Assembly (NCBI GenBank): GCA_030248135.1
Contig: JASANC010002628.1
Span: forward strand, 124,001 to 188,000
Direction: 5' to 3'
DNA: 64,000 bases
Source of the DNA: Theristus sp. LFF4_11
Lineage: Eukaryota; Nematoda; Chromadorea; Monhysterida; Xyalidae
Position numbers and translations under genes: made by a program. This document shows positions 46,511-57,235 of the stretch, piece by piece. Within the stretch, counting starts at the first letter, position 1. The number at the start of each line of letters is the position of its first letter. The notes under the pieces were generated by a model, which saw nothing but the letters and a program-made list of their open reading frames with translations, was not told where the DNA came from and did no database searches.

Positions 46511-48280
46511 GAAATAATAAAAAAAACATCATTTTTCACAACTGATAATGAAGTTCAAAGTTATATGAAGTGTAATAGTCGGTGGAACAGACAGATCTCA
46601 GCACCAGTTGAATTTGAATCATTTAATCAGTCAAGTTACGTTACACACGATCATAACATATATAATGCAGGTATAATAAAACAATGTGAGATGGCACGAC
46701 GAGAACATGTGAGTGTGGCTTGAGCTAGCTTGTAAATACATGCAACGCGTAAAAACGTAGTTTAACGTCAGTTTTTGTCTGACATTCGCGCTGTCAGGTG
46801 GCAGCCTATAACGCAAAAAAAGAGAATGTAATTCCACTTGTATGAATTATTTTTCCGACATTTTTTCAAATGTGCAATTGTAAAAGGTTTACTCAAAGCT
46901 CGCCGTGCCGTCGTCTAAAACTATAGTCTAAATTAGATTTTTAAATGATATGCAAAAAAAATCATGAACCTTAGTCTGGGAAAAAAACCTCAATTCGTCG
47001 GATATTTTCTCGCATCAGTTTTTGCCCCTATGGTTTAAAAAATCTGCTCACAAGTACCAGATGGATGTTAACCAGCTAGTCAGGCTTCAAAAATACTCAA
47101 ATTAGCAATATAACCAGTGCGGTTTAATACACATCCGTAAAAACACGCTGTCACACACACACACACACACACACAAGCAGACAGCTCCAAACATATGCAC
47201 GTTTTTAGTCCTCTAAACATTTATCAAAACCAATGGCGCAAAACAAGGCTTGTTTTTACGTCATTTTGACATTGATGTGCTATGGAAGGGAAGGAAGCTA
47301 AATAATATATTGTTTTACAAACAATCATTGTTTTTGAAAGAAATCTCTACTTCAACATTCACAGAAATGAGCCCTTTCGCAAAATTTGAATTTCATAAAC
47401 AGCTCACCACATTCATTAAAGCCACGTTTTAAAGTTAAAATTGAAGCCACATTTTTTCGATTTTGTGAACAACCAGACACAATGCTGATGTTGTTTCAAA
47501 TAGAGCTTTTTCACAAATACAAACAATGTTTACTTGAAGCCCCAAAATTCATCAATCACGCTGAATAGAACCTCATATTTTCATGACTTTAAAATATGTT
47601 CTTGTTTAAAAAACAGCCCACTGTGGCTATTTGTTACAAACACACACACACACACACACACTCACAATAAGAACAACGGTTCAATTTTTCCACAACCAGT
47701 GAAGGCTGGCTAGCTGAAAAAAACGCAGGCACACAAGACTCTTTTTATTGCAGCATGAAACAAAACACAGTTAAGGGGCTGCTGCGTCTCATTCGCTATA
47801 GTACGTTCAATGACTGCCAAAGTAAACAACGATACAAAATGAACGTACACTGAACAGCAGGAGGCAGGGCAGAACACGCAGCGCACAACGCAGTGACTGA
47901 CCGAAGCGCTGCCTTTTTGGGCGCACTGAAACGCATTCTTTGTTTTGTTTTGTTCATGAGACTCCGCCTACGCTAGCCAATCAATTTCCTACACATATTA
48001 ATGAGTACGGCGGCAGCTGGCGGTAAGCACGACAAACACAAATGTGACATTTTGAACAAAACAATCGTCGAAGAAAACAAACAAAACCAACGAGTGTTGA
48101 CACATGTCAGAAAAATTAACTAACCTGTTCGTTCTGATCGTTGTCGATTCAGTGTGCTGCAAAAAAATTGGAGAGTTGCGCGGTGACTAGTGATTCCAAC
48201 CAATCTCAATTAGTCAGCATTCGCACAAGAAAGTGACCATCTTTTGTTCCGTTGACCGACGAGACGCGACGCAACAAAAA
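46511..48280. other. Intergenic region with CA microsatellites
   Basis: Runs of (CA)n occur at about 47152-47174 and 47640-47663. The open frames here (for example 47250-47432 and 47386-47568) are short, low complexity and unsupported. Nothing else was recognised. Confidence 0.5.
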
Positions 48281-48282
48281 AA

Positions 48283-48680
48283 GAAAAATGTTTCACGGCT
48301 GTCCGCGCCGAAACGAAAAGGTGAAAATGTTTCACGGCAGCCCGCGCCGAAACGAAAAGGGGAAAATGTTTCACGGCAGCCCGCGCCGAAACGAAAAGGG
48401 GAAAATGTTTCACAGCAGCCCGCGCTGTAATGAAAAAGGGAAAATGTTTCACGGCATCCCGCGCCGAAACGAAAAGGGGAAAATGTTTCACGGCAGCCCG
48501 AGCCGAAACGAAAAGGGTTTCAAGTTTCAAGTTTCAACGTTTATCGTACAAAAGTAGTACTTGAAAGGGGAAAGTGTTTCACAGCAGCCCGCGCCGAAAC
48601 GAAAAGGGGAAAATGTTTCACAGCTGCCTGCGCCGTAATGAAAAAAGGGAAAATGTTTCACGGCTGCCTGCGCCACAGCA
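48283..48680. repeat. 39-bp tandem repeat array
   Basis: About nine or ten copies of a 39-bp unit containing ATGTTTCACGGCAGCCCGCG then CCGAAACGAAAAGGG. An interruption of roughly 50 bp at about 48515-48565 holds a GTTTCAAGTTTCAA run. Because 39 is a multiple of three, both strands stay open with 13-residue repeats (MFHGSPRRNEKGK on +, FVSARAAVKHFPL on -). This alone does not make it coding. It lies 0.6 kb upstream of the DHHC start. Confidence 0.9.
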
Positions 48681-49251
48681 AAACTGAACGCAACCTGACG
48701 GCAGTTTTGTGCCAGGAAATGAAAACAAACTATTCAGAATTTTGGTTTACAAGTAAAATTATTTTAATTCATATCGGACTACGTTTGGGCGAGTTTGTTC
48801 AGCTGTGCAGCTTTTCCATAGATCCATTCAACATTACTCCGCCTCCTTTGCACAAAAAATCAAAATACTGAACGTGACCCAAAGTATGCAGCCTATTTTG
48901 CGCGAGTTTTTTTAGACGGACAGAATGGTTTTAAGAAGCGCTTCGTAGGAGCAGTTTTGAAATTTGTGTTTTTGAAATTTGTATCTGTCAACTGAAGTGT
49001 CCAAAATTGCGCCAAAAATGACGTTGTCAGAGCATCAGGGAGAAAAAAATTCGTTTTTTTTAAATTGGGCATTTATTTTGTTCAATTTGGTTTTTGGTTT
49101 TTGTTCAACAACGCCTTATTGAAATGCAATGCAGCAAAAAAGTCTGCAGAATTTCAGAAATCAACAATCCATCCAATAAAGAAATAGCAAGCAGAGTAAA
49201 CAGCCAAAAACTTCGCTTGCGTGTTTTTGCCGCCGCCGCCGTGTCGTCGTC

Positions 49252-52200
49252 ATGGTTCGGATGCGATCGAAATCGAAATTGGGCGCGTTCGTTGATTGGT
49301 GTTCGAACAACCCGTGTGTGATTTTCACCGTGCGGGTTAGAAAGTGGTTTTCATGTTTTTCAGCTTCATTATTTGGCTTCCTTCGTGTAGCGTCTGTAGC
49401 ACAGGTGCGGGTCATCTGTTGTCTACCGTTCTGTAGGTGGGAAGTTCTCGATCGAACCCCGCTGTGGACAAGACCATAATGGAGAGCATAGTTGTTCTAG
49501 GGGGGGGGCCTGGGGGGGGGCCGGCCCCCCCCAAAAAATTTTCGAATCTATCTCTATCAGACAGGTTTTTTCGGCTCAGCTATTATCTATCTAAAAAAAT
49601 TTTCAGCCAGCTATCTATCTGAAAATTTTTGTCTTCGAAGACATAAAATGAGTCAATTTTTGACCAAAATTGACCAGTTTTGCTCGAAATTCGTTAAAAT
49701 TTCGCTAATTTTAGGTAAAATACGCGTTTATACTTGATTTTTAGTGTATTTTTAGCATTATTCTGCTGTTTTTATCGCTTTTTAGCGTTTTAGCTATCTA
49801 TCTATCAAATTTCAAAATTTTGACCGCCCCCCCCAAAGTCACAAGGCCCCCCCCGCGGCCCCCCCCCAAAAATTTTCCAGCTATCTATCTATCTAGAAAA
49901 TTTGCTCCAGCTAACTATATCGGCCCCCCCCCCCCCAACCCCTCGGCTCTGGAACAGCTATGATGGAGAGTGACCAACAACATCTCATGGTCTACTCAAC
50001 TCAACTCCCTCCAGCCAGAGCCGAGGGTAATTTGGGCTCGGGGGTAGGGTTAGGGGCTTTGAAAAAAAAATTTTTTTTTTTATTTTTTTTTCGTTTTTTT
50101 TTAAAAAAAAAATTTGGATTTTTTTTTCAAACTTAAAAAAAAAAATTTGAAAAATTTTTCTTCTACTTTGCTCTGAAAATTCGATTTATGGCATAATTTT
50201 TTGAAAGTTCAAACCAAATTTTCTTCCCAACTTCTTTGTGTGCTTAGGTACATGTCATTATTTGGTCATTTTGACCGACGTACTCCATGTTTTTCGATTT
50301 GGATGACTTCTAGAGTCAATTTTTAGCGTTGAAATGACTTAACTGAATTGAAATATCGTTTCAGAAATCGTTTTCTTGCAACTTAGAACATGTTTTTTCA
50401 GTCGGTAGGCCATGAGATGAACATGATATTTTGTTGATTGGCGTTATATTCTACAATGGAGTTGTGCGATATATTGTTAAACAATTGGAGCGGAGATGTT
50501 GGTTAATACCACATCACACGACCGTTTTTCAGATGCCCGATAACATGGCCACATGTTAAAACTTGCGTGCTGAGCTAAACTAACGTGTTAAACTTGCGTC
50601 TGTCAGTTGCCCGCAACGTGATCGCGAAATCATGGTACGTGTTTTCGATACGATGATTTGAAGAGTGGGCTCTCGCCATGTGGCAGATAGCATAGCTGGT
50701 TGAACCTGAAAGTAAGTGTCTTGGGGGGGGGGGCGACCGGGTCGACAGGGGTTGCCGACTTTTTGAGCAGCAAACAGGAATTTTTGAACACAGTCAAATT
50801 TTGGTAATTTTCTAAAGAGGAACAACTAAGAACGGTTCAATATTCAAGTACACGTCGAAAATTGTCCTGTTTTACTGTTGAAAATGCAACTTTCCCTCTA
50901 TGAAATGGACATAATTTCAATAAAACACGATTTTCGCTCTTATAGTTTTCCGGATCGTTCTGAAAATAGTCTAGATGAACTCAGCTCGACGAGACGCTTC
51001 GAACAAACCTAACTTGTAAAAAAAATTTTTTTTTTTAAAAAAATTTTTTTTTTTAATTTAAAAAAAAAATCCGGATTTTTTTTTTTCCCCTAACCCTACT
51101 CGGGGGGGGGGCAGATTGCCCGTTTCCACCGTAGTAGTTTGGTACCTTATGGTTTTCGGAACCGGTGCGCGATTAATTAATTTAAAAAATGCGATTATGA
51201 TTATGATTCAGAACAATGTTCTGATTTTGTTATTTGTCAATTATTCAATCATCATTGTGATTGTAGTTTTTTTGGAAAATGAAAATCAATAACTGATGCG
51301 ACACGTTCACGACTTTTTGTCTTGCGTCGAAAACAAACGTGCTTCGTGTTTCGTTGATTTTTCAGACGATACGATGGTTTCCGGTGGTATTCATCTGCGG
51401 CGTCGTGTGCTGGGGCTACTATGCATACGTGATTCAATTGTGTCTCTGTGCGTTGTCGTAACTTTATTTGTTGATTTATTTATTTCAAGTCTTAGCATGT
51501 TGCGCTACACTGTTGGTTGACGTTCAAGTCTTCCCACAAAATGAAAGGAGGTCAATAACAAATATCATTTCCTGGATTTGTTTTGCAAGATCAATAACAA
51601 ATGATCATTTTCTGGACTTGTTTTGCAAAAAAAAAATCTTTTTGCAGTCACCGTGCAGCCGTGGTGGGAGAAACTGCTGTATCTGGTGCCGGCACACGGC
51701 TTTCTGGTGCTGTTTCTTTGGTCGTATTTCCAGTGCATTTTCAGCGAAATCGGCCAACCATCGAAACCGGTGAGTTGGTGACTGCACTCGAATGAAAACT
51801 CACTGTTTACTTTCGTTTGTTACGGTTTCAGTCGAATAAACGTTGTGTAGCTAATCCGGTTGGTGTGGTGCCACCTAGTCAAACCTGGTTGTTTTCTCGC
51901 TTTGCAATGGCAGTGGTCAGTTTTAGAAAAGCTGAGTAGTCGAATCGTGCGACACCAGTGAGCCCATAAATGAAATCATGAAACATCACAGCTTCGTTTT
52001 TTCACGCAAACTGATTCCACCAATGTCTGCTCTTCAACGTGATGCGAGGAAACCGAAATTTGTTGATTCATGAACCTTTTCGGGCGCTCAGTGGTGTAGC
52101 ACTATTAGACTGCCAGGCCTTATCGCGGTCATTGGCTCCGAAAATGTATAGGCGTGATGGGTGTATAGGCGCTTCATGACCGAGAAAACTCGATGGGCGC

Positions 52201-53412
52201 CCCACTCAATGGCGTTCTGTACGCTTTTCTGGGTTAGCCGTGGCTGGAAAAACATCGCCGAATATCCCCAACAACAACCAACAAATCTGCCGCCGAGGCA
52301 CTGACCCGCAACGCTATGACAAAAATTCCCAACAACAAACAACGACAAGCGTTCTCCAGTTCTTCGTGCCGGACGAGATCGTGCAAGAACTCGACGAAAG
52401 CACGACGCCGTCGCAGCACCGCGACATTCTGGAGCGATTCGTCAGACACCAGAATCTGCCCGTCACGATGCGCGCGTTCGACGGAAGTGAGCGCAATTCC
52501 TGTTTTTTGTTGTGGTTGAGACGAAGTTATTTTATTTGGCTTTTTTGTTATTGGCTGGCGACGAAGGTTTTTTTCAGCGACGAAGTTAATGCTGATCAAG
52601 TTTGTGTGATTCTCGATTTCGGTTTTGTTGACGAAGAATGTGGTGCTCTGTATTGATTGGTGGTGTTCGAAATAAATGGGCTTTCGCTGATTGGTCGACC
52701 TTCATAAGTTGAGCGAATGCGGTTGGTGCAACTTCAAACTCAATTAGCAACGTGTTACGGCTGATTCGAATTGTTTTGTTTTGTTCAGTCGAAGTCAAAA
52801 TCATCGGTATTGCCTGTATAACTTTCGTCACAAGCAGACCACAGCGGTATGTCGCAATTTCTCATACGTTTTTTGTTGTTTCCCTGTTTCAGCGATTCGC
52901 TACTGCGAGAAATGTCAGTGCATCAAGCCGGACCGCTGTCATCATTGTTCGATCTGCGGTCATTGTGTGCTCAAATTCGACCATCATTGTCCGTAAGTGG
53001 GGCGAGAAGTTTTTGTTTTTGTGCTCTACTGTGCCTGTGTGTTTGCGTGAGATGTTATTGGCTGTGTAGCTGTGCCTGTGTGTTTGTGTTAACCAGTGTG
53101 TGTGTGTGAGCGTGTCTAGACAAACAGCCTAAAGCGGCGCAATAAATGTTCTTGTGAACCATTTCTTAATTCATCCAGTGCTGATTTTATTGGCTTAGTT
53201 CTGACTTGTCACTTGACACAACGCGGCCAAGTCACCGAAAGTCTGTTGAACAACTATTCGTGATCCGTTTTACAAAGTTTGTTTGCAGCTGGGTGAACAC
53301 GTGTATCAACCACTACAACTATAAATTCTTCGTCTGCTTCCTCGGCTATGCGCTCGTCATGTGCATTTGGGCGGCGCTGACCGATTTGAAATACTTCATT
53401 TGGTTCTGGGAG
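49252..53412 (+). CDS. DHHC-type protein S-acyltransferase, first six exons (3' part missing)
   Basis: DHHC enzymes attach palmitate to cysteines of proteins at Golgi or plasma membranes. Exons: 49252-49335, 51366-51447, 51648-51769, 52360-52486, 52893-52992, 53289-53412, all phase-consistent. Two membrane segments come first ([20 protein letters not shown] and [20 protein letters not shown]). The cysteine-rich catalytic domain follows: [20 protein letters not shown], then KFDHHCPWVNTC with the active-site Cys in DHHC, and a third membrane segment after NYKFF. The layout and [13 protein letters not shown] wording fit the ZDHHC2/15/20 group. Exon 1 (ATG at 49252) is inferred from phase and a GTTAG donor. 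The fourth membrane segment and tail are absent; a retroelement starts about 0.55 kb on, so the remaining exons may lie beyond the window. A TTTCCAG at 53759 could open a short terminal exon ending in TGA at 53799, but I doubt it. Confidence 0.92.
49487..49962. mobile_element. 476-bp hAT-type MITE with perfect 8-bp target duplication
   Basis: The ends are CATAGTTGTTCTAG and CTGGAACAGCTATG, inverted with two mismatches. ATGGAGAG is duplicated exactly at 49479-49486 and 49963-49970. Just inside lie G- and C-runs and AGCTATCTATCT simple repeats. It lies in DHHC intron 1. Confidence 0.85.
50045..51098 (+). mobile_element. 1.05-kb hAT-type MITE, copy 2
   Basis: It starts TAGGGTTAGGGGCTTTG and ends CCCCTAACCCTA. 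CTCGGGGG is duplicated perfectly on both sides (50037-50044, 51099-51106). It is nearly the reverse complement of 17170-18207 over its whole length. It sits in DHHC intron 1, about 80 bp after another hAT MITE. Confidence 0.93.
51930..52117. mobile_element. Hairpin MITE (CAGTGGTGTAGCACTATT family)
   Basis: It shares GAAACATCACAGCTTCG, TTCACGCAAACTGATT, CTGCTCTTCAACGTGATG and the right end CAGTGGTGTAGCACTATTAG with 21413-21595. The left arm is partly degraded. DHHC intron 3. Confidence 0.75.
52148..52343 (+). mobile_element. SINE fragment(s) next to DHHC exon 4
   Basis: It holds the SINE body from GTGTATAGGCGCTTCATGAC through AACATCGCC and an AACAACAACC tail. A second short piece with its own AACAACAAACAACG tail follows. 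The tRNA-like head is missing. The last tail ends about 12 bases before the acceptor of DHHC exon 4 (52360). Confidence 0.8.
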
Positions 53413-53470
53413 GTGCGTAACAAATACAGCCGAACTGTAAATTATGGGGAATCAGCTGATTGGTTGGGAC

Positions 53471-53700
53471 TAGGGTTGGTAAAAAACCGGTTTTTTATAT
53501 TGCCAGGAAAAAACCCGGTTTCTTTTCCGTTTTAAAACCGTTTTAAAACCACAAAAAACCGAATGCTTCCCAGCTCCTAAACTTTTCAGAACTTGGCATC
53601 TTGAAATCAAAATAGGAAATACATCAAAATTAGTGATTTTGAGCAGCGTAAAATGCTGTTTTCGGGCATACAACCGACCCAATTTGCTATTTTTGCCACC
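53471..53700. mobile_element. Possible one-ended hAT fragment
   Basis: TAGGGTTGGTAAAAAACCGG at 53471 looks like the left end of the hAT MITE at 11086, followed by AAAACCGG-rich sequence as in that element. No matching CCAACCCTA right end or target duplication was found before the retroelement. Confidence 0.4.
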
Positions 53701-53969
53701 CAATGCTACCCAATTTTTTGTTTCAAATCAAACCAATTTCCCCTTTATTGGTTTCCAGGGCAGCACGTTCAATAAATTGAAAACAAAGACTGGGCAATGA
53801 CCGTGTAGGTGTGGGGAGCGGTGAGGGACGGTTGCAAGGAGAACGGATAGCTGACCCCGACTTGGGGGGCGAGATTTGCAGAACTGCAAAGTGAAACCGG
53901 TGGCGGATTGCATTCGAAAAATAACACTTTATTACAGTATTATGATTCACCTGGTTGATTCACAGAACG

Positions 53970-54296
53970 CTCATTTTTATTAATTCACACCACCACAATC
54001 ATTCACATATATTGACGTATTTTTATATTTGTGATTCAACACTCACTTTTATTAATTCACACCACCACAATGATTCACATATATTGACGTATTTTTATAT
54101 TTGTGATTCATGTCTAAAAACATATATAAGCGCATGCCCATGTTCCTTAGAGACACTCTCTCTTTAAGTAACGTTCGACTAAATAAACTAATTCGTGGCG
54201 GTAAGCGTTAGACAGCCAGGACTGAAACAACGCGCACACAAACAAAGACCCTGTACGTGGGGTTGCGCGCACGCAAGCGCAATACCGCACGTAACA
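53970..54296 (+). repeat. Part of 5' LTR with 72-bp tandem repeat, TATA box and poly(A) signal
   Basis: Two tandem copies with 72-bp period (53970-54041, 54042-54110) share TTTTATTAATTCACACCACC and ATATATTGACGTATTTTTAT; such U3 duplications often act as enhancers. TATATAAG lies at 54123-54130 and AATAAA at 54182-54187, giving a U3-R-U5 order. A TAACA at 54292-54296 is the likely LTR end. Confidence 0.7.
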
Positions 54297-54297
54297 C

Positions 54298-54315
54298 TGG
54301 TGACCACGCTGGGAG
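54298..54315 (+). promoter_or_regulatory. Putative primer-binding site
   Basis: TGGTGACCACGCTGGGAG begins two bases after the likely LTR end. TGG pairs with the universal CCA 3' end of tRNAs, as expected for minus-strand priming. The tRNA species was not identified. Confidence 0.55.
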
Positions 54316-54349
54316 ATTACTCAGACTCTGTGACCTATGACTTGAGCGC

Positions 54350-57235
54350 ATGCGAAAAACAAAAGACTTGTCGCAAAGACAAATAGCTGACAGAAATCTG
54401 CGCGCCATAAAAAGACAACAAAGACTACAATCGTTTGAAACAGAACGATCGGCTGCTGAACCGCCGCCAGACCCGAACATTGACTTGAATAGCGGCGAAG
54501 ACGATTTATTTGAAGACGCACTTGACAGAAACAAAATGGTCAACCAAGACGAAATTGTTCAGGCATTGACCGCACGCATCGCTGCGCTTGAGCAACAGCT
54601 CCCGCAAGACGCGCAAAACGTACAAACACAGTTTGCACCTGCTGCACTGTATGCACAATTACAGCAGTTCACAAAATTCACTGGAGATGACCCTTTTACG
54701 CCCGCCAATCAGTGGTTGGAGCGATTTGAAAAGCTATTGCGTGCATACAGCGTTCCGAAACAGAACTGGCCAAATCTATTAATGGGACACCTCGAAAATG
54801 AGGCAGAAAATTGGTTTTCCACACTGTCCCCAGCTGACCAACGCAACTATGACCGCATCCGAACAGAATTTCTGACAAAATTCAAACGTGATCAAGACTC
54901 ATCCATTGCAGTGGCCATGTTGAATCAACGCAAACAACACCCCCGTGAACCTGTCATGGCGTACAATTCAGAAATGCGCAGACTCTCAGACCTTGCATTT
55001 GGCAGTGAACAATCAGTGGCTCGTGATCGCATGCTTAGACAGTTCTTTCTTGCCGGCTTGCGTCCGGAGATCAAGACAATAATTCATGCATTGCCCAACA
55101 TGCCTGACTCATACGACGGCCTGGTGAAAGCAGCACAAACAGCCGAATATCGCAGCCTTGAAGATTTTATAATACGTGGTGGATTTAAACATGACTGGGA
55201 TCCAACAAAGACACCAGCCACACAACTACCTGTGCACACACCCACACTGGATTCTCAGACACACGCACCAGTCAGAGACGGCAATACCAATGAGCAACAC
55301 GGCAACCGAGATTACGAAGCGCTTATCCAGCGCTGTGCAAAGCTAGAAAACCAGCTTGACTTAGTCACTCGTACAAACGATACGCGAAACGCACAGACAA
55401 AACAAGACGCAGATGTTGCTGCTTTACACACCATGTTCGCTCGCTTGTTGCACTCTAACAATAACAACAGACCATTCAACAGAGGATACAACAACAACAG
55501 ACCATTCAATTCTCCACGAGGCGGCTTTAGAAGGCATTTTGATAACCGATACAACAGACCAGATTTTCAAAATCGTTTCTCATCTTTTCAGCCAGACTAT
55601 TCTCATTCTCAAAACAGACAGGCATATTATTCCAAACACTCTCGTGGCACACCAAATCCACCAGCGGCGTGGGTACGCAGAGACCGTGGCCGTGCGCAAC
55701 AACGACCAGCTTACTCAGTGACAGCAACACCACAGCGTAAGGCCATAACAAATGCTGTTTCAATAACTAAGGCCACTCACCGCGAGCCACAGGTTCATTT
55801 GGCTGACACTGATACAGAAACATTTTCAGAGTTAGTGCGCTCTTTGGAGCCGGTTACAGTGACCTCAATGTCTGCAAGAATCACCAAGACTGTTGCGTTA
55901 CAGGGCTCTGACGAAGACACAGACCGTGACCGATCAGAGACACAACGACAACAAAGACCACGAACCCCAGCGACGCCGGACTCGGCACTTGAATTTGACA
56001 AACTGCTCGAGCAAAACGCACCTGATTTAGTCGCTTACTTGAATCTCAACACTGACATGGACACGTTCGACGACATTCAGTCCGACGTTGATCATGACTC
56101 GTCAGATGGCGAATTTCAAGACACACCGATGGCACCAGAGGAGGTGTTCCACACAGCACCACAAACGCCTGAGCCGCCTCACCAGACGCTCGACATTGAC
56201 TTTATTGTCACACAGACAGCAACCGAGCAGACTACAACACCAGCCGAAACCAAAGTTGACTCAGTGACAACCGTCTCGGAACACAACACTCCCGGTGAGC
56301 AAAACTTAAGTGCCAAGAAAACGGATTCTCAGACAGCTAAAATGCGTAAAAAGGCAAAAAAGGCAGCCAAAAAGGAAAAACAACGACAAGAAGATCAGGC
56401 TAAGTTAGACATTCTTGCACGTTATTCGAAGCTGTCAGCACAGAAAAGGGAAGCAGAGTTAGACGCTAAATTGGCAGCCAAAGCAAAGATGCAGATAGAA
56501 ATTAAGTCTGCAGATGAACCAGCCAAGACAAACCGCACCTCAAAGGCAGCGTTCCACAATGACCTAACTGTTGGCTCTGTAATGAAAACAGCCATCGCTG
56601 CAGTCGTTGAACAACATCAACAGCCTGAGACACCATCCGTAATACCAACCTCAAAAGTTGTACACCAGAACACAAAAAGTCCAGACTTTGACTCGCCAGC
56701 ATCACCAGGTCTATTGACAATAGTGATTCCAAATGAATCAATTGAAACAACACTTGCAGACAAAGACGTCGCATTGGCAGACACATCTGACACGCATTCA
56801 TCAGTCGATTGCGTGCTTCATATCCCATCGGCCGGCGACTGTGACACAGGCAGTAAACAGGCACCACTGACCACAACGACCAAACGGCATACTCAGGTTA
56901 GCATGTCGCCTAAATCGGTGCTCAAAGACCCCCCACAGAAACGACACTGTTACTCGGCACCAAAAACAGACTCATTTCCGGAATTCCAGCTCGTGGCCGA
57001 AAATGCCGATCTAGCAAACCAAATTGGCATGTTGAACACAATGGCCTCTCACAACGCGGCACAAATCAAACAAATGAGTCAACAACTCGCGCAACTCGCC
57101 GACGAGAATAACGCACTCAAGAAACGCCTGCAAGACGTCGAACGTCACGCCGAGACCCCCGAAACTCACACGTCACGCCAAGAAACGCCTGCAAGACGTC
57201 GAACGTCACGCCGAGACTCCTACCGACGACGTTAA
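54350..57235 (+). CDS. Retroelement Gag polyprotein, 961 aa
   Basis: Structural protein that packages the element RNA into particles. Residues about 100-290 form a retrotransposon-type capsid (FTKFTGDDPFTPANQWLERF, LMGHLENEAENWFSTL, MRRLSDLAF). Next comes a basic, Asn/Arg/Gly-rich part with a repeated NNNRPFN motif (about 365-395), then a long acidic and Thr/Pro-rich spacer, a Lys-rich coiled-coil-like stretch (KKAKKAAKKEKQ) and a C-terminal heptad-like segment. It is about twice the usual Gypsy Gag length. The zinc fingers are not in this frame: they lie in the overlapping downstream frame. A 61-bp tandem duplication (starts at 57121 and 57182) near the C-terminus shifts the frame and leads to the TAA at 57233-57235. 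Confidence 0.92.
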   Translation: MRKTKDLSQRQIADRNLRAIKRQQRLQSFETERSAAEPPPDPNIDLNSGEDDLFEDALDRNKMVNQDEIVQALTARIAALEQQLPQDAQNVQTQFAPAALYAQLQQFTKFTGDDPFTPANQWLERFEKLLRAYSVPKQNWPNLLMGHLENEAENWFSTLSPADQRNYDRIRTEFLTKFKRDQDSSIAVAMLNQRKQHPREPVMAYNSEMRRLSDLAFGSEQSVARDRMLRQFFLAGLRPEIKTIIHALPNMPDSYDGLVKAAQTAEYRSLEDFIIRGGFKHDWDPTKTPATQLPVHTPTLDSQTHAPVRDGNTNEQHGNRDYEALIQRCAKLENQLDLVTRTNDTRNAQTKQDADVAALHTMFARLLHSNNNNRPFNRGYNNNRPFNSPRGGFRRHFDNRYNRPDFQNRFSSFQPDYSHSQNRQAYYSKHSRGTPNPPAAWVRRDRGRAQQRPAYSVTATPQRKAITNAVSITKATHREPQVHLADTDTETFSELVRSLEPVTVTSMSARITKTVALQGSDEDTDRDRSETQRQQRPRTPATPDSALEFDKLLEQNAPDLVAYLNLNTDMDTFDDIQSDVDHDSSDGEFQDTPMAPEEVFHTAPQTPEPPHQTLDIDFIVTQTATEQTTTPAETKVDSVTTVSEHNTPGEQNLSAKKTDSQTAKMRKKAKKAAKKEKQRQEDQAKLDILARYSKLSAQKREAELDAKLAAKAKMQIEIKSADEPAKTNRTSKAAFHNDLTVGSVMKTAIAAVVEQHQQPETPSVIPTSKVVHQNTKSPDFDSPASPGLLTIVIPNESIETTLADKDVALADTSDTHSSVDCVLHIPSAGDCDTGSKQAPLTTTTKRHTQVSMSPKSVLKDPPQKRHCYSAPKTDSFPEFQLVAENADLANQIGMLNTMASHNAAQIKQMSQQLAQLADENNALKKRLQDVERHAETPETHTSRQETPARRRTSRRDSYRRR

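Noticed and set aside
47152..47174. CRISPR-like or regulatory array
   Set aside because: It is a simple (CA)n microsatellite; no spaced repeats are present anywhere in the window.
48210..48557. Open frames on both strands across the 39-bp repeats
   Set aside because: Their openness follows from a period divisible by three; there is no splice, start or family evidence, so they are not called as genes.
53757..53801. A terminal DHHC exon after TTTCCAG at 53759
   Set aside because: It would be in phase but adds only about 13 residues before a stop, giving an enzyme lacking the fourth membrane segment; similarity to DHHC proteins was not visible.
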